Of a stretch of DNA of 64,000 bases, positions 7,859 through 16,383 are shown piece by piece (position 1 is the stretch's first letter; each line of letters starts with the position of its first letter). The stretch spans positions 19,330 through 83,329 of the forward strand of contig CAYOIB010000004.1 of the NCBI GenBank assembly GCA_964403935.1. Direction: 5' to 3'. A model generated the notes under the pieces. It did not search any database. It saw only the letters and a program-made list of their open reading frames with translations, and had not been told where the DNA came from. The position numbers and the translations under genes are program-made. The stretch comes from SLLG01 sp964403935 (GTDB lineage: Bacteria > Verrucomicrobiota > Verrucomicrobiia > Opitutales > Oceanipulchritudinaceae).

Positions 7859-10566
7859 GGTTCCCTTGATTGACTGAAGGCTTCGGCGGCCCGCTCCTGC
7901 CAGGCCTCCAGGAGGCTGGACACGGACCCATTGTCAATGCCACCCCCCATCGCGAAGTCCGGTTTGCCGCCTCCGCGGCCTCCGAGGGCACCGGTGATCT
8001 CCTGCACAATGGCACCGGCTTTGAATCCGGCGGCGATTGCCTGCGGGGAGCAAAAGGCTGTTACCGTCACCTTCTCCCCGAAGGTGCCTGTGGCAACGAG
8101 GACGCCTTCACCCAGTTCTTTGAAGAGCTTGGCGCCATTTTCCCGGACGGCATTCGGATTATCAGCGGAGACCGCTGTCCCCAGAAACAGGAGGCCGGCG
8201 GATTGCGTCGCCTTGTTCACGAGCCCCGCGGCTTCACCGGCGGCGGCTTCTGCCTTCAGGCGTTTCAGCTCGCGTTCCGCCTGTTGCAGGCGCTGGCGCA
8301 AATCGTCCACACGCGCGGAGACCTTTTCGCTGCTGACGGAGAACTGGTGCGCGAGGTCGTCCACCAGAGCAACACGCTGGTCGAGGAAAGCTTTTGCGGC
8401 TGTTCCAGCCACGGCTTCAATGCGTCTTGTTCCCCCGGCGATGGCGCTTTCCGAGATGATCTTGAGGACGCCGATTTCACCCGTTGCGGAGACGTGAGTG
8501 CCGCCGCAGAGCTCTTTGCTCCATCCACCCATGTCGACGACTCTAACCACGTTTCCATACTTCTCTCCAAAGAAGGCCAAAACATCGTCCGGCTTCTGGT
8601 CGAACGGAACTTCAAACCACTGCACCGGATCGTTCTGCAGGATTTTCTCCATGCAGAGGCGTTCGATCTCGGCGATTTCCTCCGGCTTCAGGGAATCGAA
8701 GTGCGCGAAGTCGAACCGTAGCCGATCGTGCGCGACATAGGATCCGGCTTGGCGAACGTGGTCGCCGAGAACCTTCCGCAGCGCCCAGTGGAGGATATGG
8801 GTGGCGCTGTGGTGTCGCTGAATATCGCCTCGTCGATTGGCATCGACAACAGCCTGAACATTTTTTCCGACATCTGCCTCGGTCATTGGAGCGCCGGCTT
8901 CAAGCTGTTGCAGGATATGGCCCTTGTCATTTTTCACCGTATTGAGAACGGGAATGCGTTCGCCGCGGATCTCGATCCAGCCGGTGTCGCCGACCTGGCC
9001 GCCCATTTCGGCGTAAAAGGGCGAGGCCTCAAGGGTGACAAAAGAGCCGTTCTCACCTGCCGTGACGGAGGTCAGTTTTGTCTCCAAGGGAGCTCGGTAA
9101 GCTTCTGATTCAAAGCCGACAAATTTCGGAGCGTCGGTGTCCAGGTCTGCCTCGGTCGCCACGCGGATCACTTCCTTCTTCTGAGAAGCTCGCGCCCGCT
9201 CACGCTGGTCTTTCATGTGGGCGGCAAACCCGATGGTATCGACCGAAAGACCGCGTTCGGCGGCAATGATCTCTGTCAGGTCCAGCGGGAATCCGTAGGT
9301 ATCGTAAAGCTCGAAGGCCTGGGCCCCGCTGATCTGCTCCGCGCCACCGGCAAAAATCCTCTCCAGGATGCCGAGCCCACGATCGATCGTGCGGTCGAAG
9401 GAACCTTCTTCACTCGAGATGATTCGGGTGATGATTCCCTGTTGCTTCCGGAGCTCGGGAAAGACGTCCCCGAGGGATTGCACCGTCGGTTCCACCAGGC
9501 TGGAAAAGAAACCCGGTTTCAAGCCGAGGCGGCGTCCATACATGATCGCGCGCCGGAGAATGCGGCGAAGAACGTAGTTGCGGCCCTCATTTCCGGGGAT
9601 GATACCATCGGCAATGCTGCAGGAGAGCGTGCGTATGTGGTCGGCAAGCACGCGGAATCCGATGTCCTTTCTCTCGTTGTCCGAAAGATCTGTTCGCGAA
9701 TCCGGCAGGGTGCGCTCGTAGTTCAGCCCGCTCAGCTTCTCGATCTTCTCAAAGATGGGGGCGAAGACATCGGCGTTGTAGTTGCTGGGTGGTGTTCCAT
9801 AGCGCGTGAAGTTGGCCGTTGTCGCCATGATTCCGGCGACCCGTTCGAAGCCCATGCCGGTGTCGACGTGGCGTGCCTTCAAGGGAGAGAATCGGTTGCC
9901 GGGCTCGGCATTGAGCTGAATGAAAACGAGGTTCCAGATCTCGATGCAGTAAGGGCTGTCCTTATTTACCAGAGCGCCCTTGCTATCCCCCGCTTCGGTC
10001 AGGTCGAGATGGATCTCCGAACACGGCCCGCAGGGTCCGGTGTCCCCCATCATCCAGAAGTTATCTTCCTTGTTGCCGTAGATAATATGGATCTTTGGGT
10101 CCAGTCCCTCCTTCTTGAGAATAGTCTCCCATAAATTGTAGGCTTCCTGGTCAAACTCTGCCGGGTCGCCTTCAGCGGGAGCGTAGATCGTGACGTAGAG
10201 GCGTTCCTTGGGAAACTTCCAGATATCGGTGAGAAGTTCCCATGCCCACTCAATGGCCTCCTTCTTGAAATAATCTCCAAAGGACCAGTTTCCGAGCATT
10301 TCGAAGAAGGTGTGGTGGTAGCCATCGAACCCGACATCATCGAGGTCGTTATGCTTCCCACCTGCACGGATGCACTTCTGCGTATCGGCCACCCGTGGGT
10401 GTGGGGCCTCCCGTTCCCCAAGAAAATAGGGGACGAACTGATTCATTCCCGCATTCGTGAAAAGGAGGTTGGGCGACGAAGGCAGGAGCGGCGCGGAAGG
10501 GACGATCGCATGCCCCTTCGAGGCAAAGAAGTCGAGGAACGATTGGCGGATCTCGTTGGATGTCAT
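7855..10566 (-). CDS. alaS: Alanine-tRNA ligase
   Basis: Full-length alanyl-tRNA synthetase of 903 residues (family about 870-900). In order: class II catalytic core starting SNEIRQSFLDFFASKGH with FTNAGMNQFVP, the tRNA-recognition middle, the editing domain with the zinc-binding HHSATHILH and CGGTHVSATG motifs, a coiled linker, and the C-terminal DHHA1 domain ending GGRGGGKPDFAMGG. It charges tRNA-Ala and edits mischarged Ser/Gly. ATG at 10566, 29 bases after leuB in the same direction and overlapping yqhD, so transcribed as one unit. Confidence 0.97.
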   Translation of the reverse strand: MTSNEIRQSFLDFFASKGHAIVPSAPLLPSSPNLLFTNAGMNQFVPYFLGEREAPHPRVADTQKCIRAGGKHNDLDDVGFDGYHHTFFEMLGNWSFGDYFKKEAIEWAWELLTDIWKFPKERLYVTIYAPAEGDPAEFDQEAYNLWETILKKEGLDPKIHIIYGNKEDNFWMMGDTGPCGPCSEIHLDLTEAGDSKGALVNKDSPYCIEIWNLVFIQLNAEPGNRFSPLKARHVDTGMGFERVAGIMATTANFTRYGTPPSNYNADVFAPIFEKIEKLSGLNYERTLPDSRTDLSDNERKDIGFRVLADHIRTLSCSIADGIIPGNEGRNYVLRRILRRAIMYGRRLGLKPGFFSSLVEPTVQSLGDVFPELRKQQGIITRIISSEEGSFDRTIDRGLGILERIFAGGAEQISGAQAFELYDTYGFPLDLTEIIAAERGLSVDTIGFAAHMKDQRERARASQKKEVIRVATEADLDTDAPKFVGFESEAYRAPLETKLTSVTAGENGSFVTLEASPFYAEMGGQVGDTGWIEIRGERIPVLNTVKNDKGHILQQLEAGAPMTEADVGKNVQAVVDANRRGDIQRHHSATHILHWALRKVLGDHVRQAGSYVAHDRLRFDFAHFDSLKPEEIAEIERLCMEKILQNDPVQWFEVPFDQKPDDVLAFFGEKYGNVVRVVDMGGWSKELCGGTHVSATGEIGVLKIISESAIAGGTRRIEAVAGTAAKAFLDQRVALVDDLAHQFSVSSEKVSARVDDLRQRLQQAERELKRLKAEAAAGEAAGLVNKATQSAGLLFLGTAVSADNPNAVRENGAKLFKELGEGVLVATGTFGEKVTVTAFCSPQAIAAGFKAGAIVQEITGALGGRGGGKPDFAMGGGIDNGSVSSLLEAWQERAAEAFSQSREP

Positions 10567-10595
10567 TGGTGGAAGGGGAGCGGAGGGTTGCGCTT

Positions 10596-11696
10596 TTACA
10601 GGCGCTCGAGGATGGCGTCGGTCATGGCTTGGGTGCTCACGGAAGCACCGCCAAAGGCGATGTCGCCGGTGCGCGTGCCGTTTTTGACCGTTGCGCGCAC
10701 CGCCTGCTCGATTCGGGTGGCGGCTTCATCGAGTCCGAAGCTGTGGCGGAGCATCAGAGCCGCGCTCAGGATCTGCGCACAGGGGTTGGCGATGCCTTTC
10801 CCGGCGATGTCCGGCGCGGTTCCGCCTGCCGGTTCATAGAGTCCGACAGGATGGCCGTGTCGATTCTGGTTGGTTCCAATGCTGGCGGAGGCAAGCATGC
10901 CGAGGCTTCCGCAGATCACGCCCATTTCATCGCTCAGAATATCTCCGAACATGTTTTCGGTGAAGAGCACGTCGAATTGGTTTGGGTCGCGCGCCAACTG
11001 CATCGCCGCGTTGTCCACATACATGTGGGTGAGCGCGATGTCGGGATGGTTCTTTGCGAAGTAGGTGCTTGTTACTTCGCGCCAGAGGACGGAGGTCATC
11101 AGAACGTTTGCTTTGTCGACGGAGCAGACGCGCTTCCCACGTGATCTTGCTGTGATGGCGGCGACTTCCGCGATACGCTCGATCTCGCTGGTCCGGTAAA
11201 CCATCGTGTCGATCGCTTCCTCTTCGCCGTTCGCCAGCGTCCGGCGTTCCTTTGGTTCGCCGAAATAGATGCCTCCGGTCAGTTCGCGGATGCAGATCAT
11301 ATCGATCCCGTCTGGAATGCGCTCCTGTTTGAGGGGTGAGGCTTCGACCAACTCAGGGTAGAGAAGTCCCGGGCGGATATTGGCAAAGAGTTTGAAGCGC
11401 TTGCGCAAAGGCAGGAGGGCGGCACGCTCAGGTTGCTCAGCGGGGGGAAGGTTCTCCCATTTTGGGCCGCCGACAGACCCGAAGAGAATGGCATCCGCTT
11501 CCGCGCAGGCATGGACCGTCGCCTCGGGCAGGGCTTCACCATGACGATCGATGGCGATACCACCTACATCGTGCGTGCTGTGCTCCAGCGCAAAACCATC
11601 ACGGGCCGCGACCACATCCAGCACCCGGAGGGCTGCGTCCATGACTTCAGGGCCGATACCATCGCCCGGTAATACAGTAAATTTGCAGGTCTTCAT
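10596..11696 (-). CDS. leuB: 3-isopropylmalate dehydrogenase
   Basis: The enzyme oxidises and decarboxylates (2R,3S)-3-isopropylmalate with NAD+, the third step of leucine synthesis. 366 residues, typical length. Signatures: LPGDGIGPEVM at the N-terminus, the substrate-binding RELTGGIYFGEPKER stretch, DKANVLMTSVLWRE, and the metal/cofactor segment ENMFGDILSDEMGVICGSLGM. Other leu genes are not in the window, so the pathway is split in this genome. It appears to be the first gene of the operon leading into alaS, and its upstream region is shared divergently with rpiB. Confidence 0.96.
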   Translation of the reverse strand: MKTCKFTVLPGDGIGPEVMDAALRVLDVVAARDGFALEHSTHDVGGIAIDRHGEALPEATVHACAEADAILFGSVGGPKWENLPPAEQPERAALLPLRKRFKLFANIRPGLLYPELVEASPLKQERIPDGIDMICIRELTGGIYFGEPKERRTLANGEEEAIDTMVYRTSEIERIAEVAAITARSRGKRVCSVDKANVLMTSVLWREVTSTYFAKNHPDIALTHMYVDNAAMQLARDPNQFDVLFTENMFGDILSDEMGVICGSLGMLASASIGTNQNRHGHPVGLYEPAGGTAPDIAGKGIANPCAQILSAALMLRHSFGLDEAATRIEQAVRATVKNGTRTGDIAFGGASVSTQAMTDAILERL

Positions 11697-11903
11697 CTGT
11701 GCGTCGAAAATCGGGCAGGTTGGTCCTGATGGACTTTCAACTCAAGCTATTTGCCGTTGTGGTGCCTCGGGTGGGCTTCTGGAGGCGGCTGTTGGCTTCA
11801 GTTGGGCCCCACGCTCGCGACCTCCATTGGGTCAAACCCACTCCGGCCTTGCCAGCGGGGGAGTGAACGAGGCATCGTAAGGGCTTTTCGAGAGCAGCTG
11901 CCG

Positions 11904-12365
11904 ATGAATACAAAGACGATTGCCCTGGGGACGGATCATGCCGGTTTTCTCTGCAAGGAGCGGGTGAAAGCCCACCTTGAGGCTGCAGGGCATAAAGTCC
12001 TCGATTTCGGGACACATTCTGCCGTGTCGTGCGATTATCCCGACTTCATCTACCCGGCGGCGTGGGCTGTGGCCAAGGGTGAGGCCGAAGGTGCGATTGT
12101 CTTTGGCGGGAGTGGAAACGGCGAGGCGATGGTCGCCAACAGGGTGCCAGGCATTCGCTGCGGGCTTTGTTGGAACGTGGAGAGCGCGCGCCTGACCCGG
12201 CAACATAACAACGCCAATGCGATCTCAATCGGTGCCCGGCTCGTGGCGGAGGATGCGTTGCTCCAAATTGTCGACGTATGGCTGAACACACCCTTTGAAG
12301 GTGGGCGCCACGATATTCGTCTGGCAAAGCTGCATGCCGGAGAGGCTCCGGTCAGTTCTTCCTGA
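11904..12365 (+). CDS. rpiB: Ribose-5-phosphate isomerase B
   Basis: A small isomerase of 153 residues interconverting ribose 5-phosphate and ribulose 5-phosphate (RpiB/LacAB family). The frame is open from 11751, but ATG 11904 begins directly with the family N-terminus (ALGTDHAGF). The active-site loop reads FGGSGNGEAMVANR. This SGNGE form places a glutamate where the E. coli enzyme has a catalytic cysteine, as in the actinobacterial-type RpiB. CDYPDF, HNNANAISIGAR and the C-terminal GGRHDIRLAKL are typical. The stop codon is the first part of a strong terminator hairpin. Confidence 0.92.
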   Translation: MNTKTIALGTDHAGFLCKERVKAHLEAAGHKVLDFGTHSAVSCDYPDFIYPAAWAVAKGEAEGAIVFGGSGNGEAMVANRVPGIRCGLCWNVESARLTRQHNNANAISIGARLVAEDALLQIVDVWLNTPFEGGRHDIRLAKLHAGEAPVSSS

Positions 12366-12391
12366 GACTCGACTTTTGGCGAGTCTCTTTT
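12364..12391 (+). terminator. Rho-independent terminator after rpiB
   Basis: A perfect eight-base-pair stem, GAGACTCG (12364-12371) with CGAGTCTC (12380-12387), an eight-base loop, then TTTT (12388-12391) and a further T-rich stretch. The 5' arm overlaps the rpiB stop codon. This is the clearest intrinsic terminator seen in the window. Confidence 0.85.
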
Positions 12392-12417
12392 GCTCTTTGG
12401 CCGGGGTTTGCTAGGTT
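12389..12417 (+). promoter_or_regulatory. Possible promoter for the endonuclease/exonuclease/phosphatase gene
   Basis: TTTGCT (12389-12394) and TAGGTT (12412-12417) are separated by 17 bases and lie immediately after the rpiB terminator. The start codon at 12430 is only 12 bases after the presumed -10 box, which would give a leaderless or near-leaderless transcript. No ribosome binding site is present, consistent with that. Weak match to the consensus, so tentative. Confidence 0.3.
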
Positions 12418-12429
12418 GAGATCCACCGC

Positions 12430-13215
12430 ATGAACTCGGTTCGCATTATCACTTTCAACATTGCCCATGGCCGTGGTCTTGGCTTTTACCAGGGATTCAC
12501 GTCGCTTGGTCGGCTGACGCGGAATCTGGAGGGGATTGGGAATCTGCTTGCCCGAAATGGAGCCGATATCGTCGCCATGCAAGAGGTGGACGAAAATTCC
12601 GCTTGGAATCGTCGGGTGAATTTGCTCGATGAAATTGGCAAGGTCTCAGGTTTGGAACACCGAGTGATGGGTGTCCACACACGGAGGACAGGGCGCTTTC
12701 ATTTGAACTATGGCAATGCCGTGCTCTCGCGCTTTGAGGTGCGCTCCCATCACAATCAAGCTTTTGGCTCCCGACGCATTGGTGAGAAAGGCTTCTTGTA
12801 TGCTGAAATCGATGTTGGAGGTGCGCATCCTGTTCCTGTCTTAAATCTTCATTTGGATTTTCGTTCGCGTTCAAGGCGTCTGGAACAGGTTGGGCGTATC
12901 GTGGAGTTTTTTGAAGGTCCGGTCTACCAGTTGAGTCCCCTTCCTCCGATTGTGTGCGGGGATTTCAATGTGGCATCACATCGCAGTTTGGATGCCACCG
13001 CCGAATTGTACCGCTATCTGCACAATCGCCATGGCTACAAAATGCTTCCGGAAGGAACGGCCCGGACGTTCCCCTCGCAGTGGCCTCGGCGGACGATAGA
13101 TTTTATTTTTGTCCCTGAAGCCTTCAAAATCATCCGGTCCGAGGTGATTCGCTGTTACTTGAGCGATCACTGTCCCGTCATGGTGGAGTTGCAACTCCCC
13201 GACGAAGTTCGCTGA
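12430..13215 (+). CDS. Endonuclease/exonuclease/phosphatase-family protein
   Basis: A 261-residue metal-dependent hydrolase of the DNase I/EEP fold. Core motifs are visible: ITFNIAHGRG at the N-terminus, MQEVDEN with the metal-binding Glu, LNLHLDFRSRSRRLEQ, GDFNV (catalytic Asp-x-Asn) and the final SDHCPVMVEL with the catalytic Asp-His pair. There is no signal peptide or partner domain, so it is probably cytoplasmic. Substrate (nucleic acid, phosphoinositide-like or sphingomyelin-like) cannot be decided. It stands alone between the rpiB terminator and a convergent membrane-protein gene. Confidence 0.85.
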   Translation: MNSVRIITFNIAHGRGLGFYQGFTSLGRLTRNLEGIGNLLARNGADIVAMQEVDENSAWNRRVNLLDEIGKVSGLEHRVMGVHTRRTGRFHLNYGNAVLSRFEVRSHHNQAFGSRRIGEKGFLYAEIDVGGAHPVPVLNLHLDFRSRSRRLEQVGRIVEFFEGPVYQLSPLPPIVCGDFNVASHRSLDATAELYRYLHNRHGYKMLPEGTARTFPSQWPRRTIDFIFVPEAFKIIRSEVIRCYLSDHCPVMVELQLPDEVR

Positions 13216-13251
13216 GCGTGGGGGAATAACTCGGATAAGGCCGCTCGTCGG

Positions 13252-13806
13252 TCAATAAGTTGCGCTGACCAAGGCAAGGACCACGCCGAGCCCAAAGAGG
13301 GTGGCACCGAGGCTCTTTGTCCGCACAGGGCGTGCGTAAAGCCATTCGAGCGTATTCCGGAGGTGGTAGGGTGCCGCTCCGATGGTGATTGCCCCGATGA
13401 TGAGGATGTAGAGCAGGCTGACGAAATAGAGACGTTGCGGGATATCATAGAGGCCGAAAGCCGACTGGAGGCCGGTGGCGGCAAAAAGGAGAGCAAGGAT
13501 CGCCAGCCCCCGGACAGAGAGGAAGTCCTTCACTACAAAAAAGGCCCCAATCATCGTCGTTCCGAACACGCCGAGGAGGAGGGTGCGGAACATGCCAAAA
13601 TCCATGTTGAACAGGTTATCTGCCGGCGAGAGGTTCCAGACGCGGTAGAGAAACCAGAGACCCCCCGCGCCAAAGGTGATGAAGGCCGCCTGTTCACTGC
13701 GAAGAAATCGCATCGAGGCGGAGCGCCAACCCACGGGTGAGCGAAAGAAGGCGATGCCGAGAGCAATCAGGATGGCGGCGAAAAGAAGAGAGAGAACCGT
13801 GAGCAT
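13252..13806 (-). CDS. Small integral membrane protein of unknown function
   Basis: 184 residues beginning at ATG 13806; the frame is open further upstream but that extension is proline-rich and unlike the protein. Five or six hydrophobic helices are visible (for example LTVLSLLFAAILIALGIAFF, then LLLGVFGTTMIGAFFVV, LAILALLFAATGLQSAFG, LLYILIIGAITIGAAP and LGATLFGLGVVLALVSA), so it is an inner-membrane protein with short loops. No catalytic motif is seen and the family is not recognised. It lies downstream of miaB in the same direction and converges on the EEP gene. Confidence 0.7.
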   Translation of the reverse strand: MLTVLSLLFAAILIALGIAFFRSPVGWRSASMRFLRSEQAAFITFGAGGLWFLYRVWNLSPADNLFNMDFGMFRTLLLGVFGTTMIGAFFVVKDFLSVRGLAILALLFAATGLQSAFGLYDIPQRLYFVSLLYILIIGAITIGAAPYHLRNTLEWLYARPVRTKSLGATLFGLGVVLALVSATY

Positions 13807-13861
13807 GGTGAATGAGTAAGGCGGGGGATGGGTTGTCGAAGGCAAGCGGAAAGCTACGGCG

Positions 13862-15247
13862 TCACCCGGTGGCGGTTGCCGGATTATGATCCTCCACCCC
13901 CTCCAGGACCAGGTCTCCAATCAAGGAGCTGACGCTGCCTTCCCGGATCCGCACGGGAACGATCTGCCCGGTCAGGCGGGCAGATCCGGGGAAAATGACC
14001 TTTCGGTTTCCGGGATTGCGTCCCATGAACATGTTCTGGCCGCGTTTCGCCGTGCCTTCGACCAGCACGTCTTCCACCTTCCCGACCAAGGATGCGTTTC
14101 GGCGAAGCGAGTGCCGGCCGAGGATCTCCAGGAGAGTCTGGTTGCGCGTTTCTTTCACATCCTGAGGAACATCGTCTTCCTGCCCGGCTGAGACGGTTCC
14201 GGACCGGGGGGAGTATTTGAAGATGAAAGCCATGTCGAAGCCCACCTCTTCAAACAGCGCCCGCGTCATTTCAAAGTCGGCCCCGGTCTCACCGGGGAAG
14301 CCAACAATAATGTCTGTCGAAAGATAGATGTCAGGCCGGACAGCGCGCAGTTGATCGACGATCTCCCGAAAACGGCGTGCGGTATAGGGCCGTCGCATCG
14401 CCTTCAAGATGGTGTCGGATCCACTCTGCATCGGCAGGTGCACGTAGGGCATCAGCTTGGATAGACGGCCATAAGCCTCCACCAGATCCTGTTGAAAGCC
14501 GCGCGGGTGTGGCGAGGTGAAGCGGATCCGGTCAATGCCGTCGATCTCCTGAATGCGTTCGAGCAGCTGCACAAATGGGCTTTTTCGATCGACAAAGGGA
14601 ATCTGGCGAAGTCCGTAATTATTGACGATCTGGCCCAGAAGGGTGATTTCACGCGTCCCCGCGGCGGCCAGTTCGCGCGCCTCTTCCACGATGGTCTCCA
14701 TGCTGCGGTAGCGCTCAGCCCCCCGGGTCTTGGGGACGATGCAGAAGGAGCACTTCATGTTGCAGCCCTGCATGATACTGACGAAGGCGGTCACCTGGCG
14801 TTCGTCCTTGTGGTCCCGGATAGTTTCTTCGGAGCCCTCTTCTTCGCCGAGGTCGACCAAGGTGGCAGGCTTGGGCCCAAGCCCCCGCTGGCTGGCAAGG
14901 AGGCTGTCGAGCATCTCCGGGACGCGGTGAAACTTTTGCGTTCCGACGAGCAGATCGAGATCGGGGAGGCGGTCCACCAGTTCCTCGCCGCGGTTTTGGG
15001 CCATGCAGCCCATGATCCCGATGAGGAAGTTGGGATCCGTCCGCTTGCGTTTGCCCAGGTGCCCGGTCTTGCCGATAGCCTTTTGTTCCGCTTGGTCGCG
15101 GACGGCGCAGGTATTCAACAAGACAATGTCAGCATCCTTTTCACCTTCGACAATACTGTAGCCACGCGCGCGCAACATCGAAGCCACTGCGTCCGAGTCG
15201 CGCTCGTTCATCTGGCAACCGTAGGTCTTGATATAAACGCGGTTCAT
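13862..15247 (-). CDS. miaB: tRNA-2-methylthio-N6-dimethylallyladenosine synthase
   Basis: Radical-SAM methylthiotransferase that adds the 2-methylthio group to i6A37 of tRNAs. In order: the N-terminal UPF0004 domain with three cluster cysteines (YGCQMNERDS, NTCAVRDQA, GCMAQN), the radical-SAM motif CSFCIVPKTRG (about residue 165-175), and a C-terminal TRAM domain. 461 residues from ATG 15247, which begins MNRVYIKTYGCQ; the frame extends to 15271 but ATG 15247 fits the family N-terminus. The SFCIVPKTRG sequence fits MiaB better than RimO or MtaB. Confidence 0.95.
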   Translation of the reverse strand: MNRVYIKTYGCQMNERDSDAVASMLRARGYSIVEGEKDADIVLLNTCAVRDQAEQKAIGKTGHLGKRKRTDPNFLIGIMGCMAQNRGEELVDRLPDLDLLVGTQKFHRVPEMLDSLLASQRGLGPKPATLVDLGEEEGSEETIRDHKDERQVTAFVSIMQGCNMKCSFCIVPKTRGAERYRSMETIVEEARELAAAGTREITLLGQIVNNYGLRQIPFVDRKSPFVQLLERIQEIDGIDRIRFTSPHPRGFQQDLVEAYGRLSKLMPYVHLPMQSGSDTILKAMRRPYTARRFREIVDQLRAVRPDIYLSTDIIVGFPGETGADFEMTRALFEEVGFDMAFIFKYSPRSGTVSAGQEDDVPQDVKETRNQTLLEILGRHSLRRNASLVGKVEDVLVEGTAKRGQNMFMGRNPGNRKVIFPGSARLTGQIVPVRIREGSVSSLIGDLVLEGVEDHNPATATG

Positions 15248-15395
15248 GCAAGAGCTGAAACGCAACCTCAATGGATACCCCGGGTCAATGGCATACCGCC
15301 CAAAGAGCCGATCGATGTGGTGTGGAAATATTTAGGGAGGGATTGTGAAACGGTTTCTGCTGGATGCTTCATTCGAATGATGCATCTTTGACCAA

Positions 15396-16376
15396 GTGAA
15401 GCGTTCGCTTGCAGTTACTTATCATGAACATGGTTCGCCCGCAGAAAAGCTTCGGGCGGAAGAAGTCGATCTCCCGGAAATGGGGCCGGACACGGTGCGG
15501 GTAAAGCTTCTCGCCGCGGTCATTCATCCGTCGGACTTCGGGATGATTCAAGGCAGCTACGGGATTCTTCCCTCGCTTCCGGCCATCGCCGGGCGGGAAG
15601 GTGTCGGTGAGGTCGTTGAAGTCGGGAACGACGTGGAGGCCTTGCGTCCCGGCGACTGGGTCCGGATGCCGGATACGGGGGCTTGGTGCGCATTCTCCGT
15701 GGCCCCCGCCGCGTCCTTGATGCCCCTTCCGAACGACATTCCTGTGGAGTTGGCGGCCATGGCCTCGATCAATCCACCGACCGCATGGAGAATCTTGCGC
15801 GATGCACATCTCTCGGCGGGGGAATGGATCATTCAGAATGCAGCCAACTCGGCCGTGGGCCAGTATGCCATCCAGATGGCGCGGTCGCTGGACCTGAAGA
15901 CTCTCAACGTTGTCCGGCGGCAAGAGCTGGTGGAACCGCTGAAGGCGATGGGGGCGGATGTCGTGGTGCTTGAAGAATCAGGCTACGAGAAGAAGCTCGC
16001 GGAGCTCACCGGGGGTGCCTCGATTCGCTTGGGGCTGAATTCCGTGGGGGGGCAAAGTGCCCTCCGGCTCGCCCGGTGCCTCGGCTACGGCGCGAAGCTG
16101 GTTACCTTCGGTGCCATGAGCTTTGAGCCGGTGCGCTTTCCGACCCGACAATTGATTTTCAACAATATCACCCTGACCGGCTTCTGGCTGGACCGCTGGT
16201 ATAAGGAAAATTCCAGGGAACGCATCCAGGTGATGAATGATCGGCTTTTCCAGATGATGAGGGACGGGACCCTGGAGGCTTCGGTGGAGGCCCGTTTCCC
16301 CCTTTCCAGAATTGCAGAAGCGGTGGAGGCAGCGACCCAGCCCCGCTTTGGCAAGGTGTTGTTGACGCCGGGCTAG
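15396..16376 (+). CDS. MDR-family 2-enoyl thioester reductase (MECR/ETR-like)
   Basis: A 326-residue medium-chain dehydrogenase/reductase without the zinc ligands of alcohol dehydrogenases. The N-terminal GroES-like half contains VIHPSDFGMIQGSYG and PAIAGREGVGEVVEVG; the Rossmann half has NAANSAVGQYAIQMA and a NVVRR segment suited to NADPH. The later LTGFWLDRWY motif is characteristic of mitochondrial-type enoyl reductases (ETR/MECR), which reduce trans-2-enoyl-ACP or -CoA. The start is GTG; the only nearby upstream ATGs run into a stop at once. It runs divergently from miaB and eight bases upstream of the helicase gene. A quinone reductase role is the main alternative. Confidence 0.82.
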   Translation: MKRSLAVTYHEHGSPAEKLRAEEVDLPEMGPDTVRVKLLAAVIHPSDFGMIQGSYGILPSLPAIAGREGVGEVVEVGNDVEALRPGDWVRMPDTGAWCAFSVAPAASLMPLPNDIPVELAAMASINPPTAWRILRDAHLSAGEWIIQNAANSAVGQYAIQMARSLDLKTLNVVRRQELVEPLKAMGADVVVLEESGYEKKLAELTGGASIRLGLNSVGGQSALRLARCLGYGAKLVTFGAMSFEPVRFPTRQLIFNNITLTGFWLDRWYKENSRERIQVMNDRLFQMMRDGTLEASVEARFPLSRIAEAVEAATQPRFGKVLLTPG

Positions 16377-16383
16377 CAGATCG

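Noticed and set aside
9217..10134. Long plus-strand open frame opposite alaS
   Set aside because: alaS is certain on the minus strand with all motifs; the antisense frame has no recognisable protein features.
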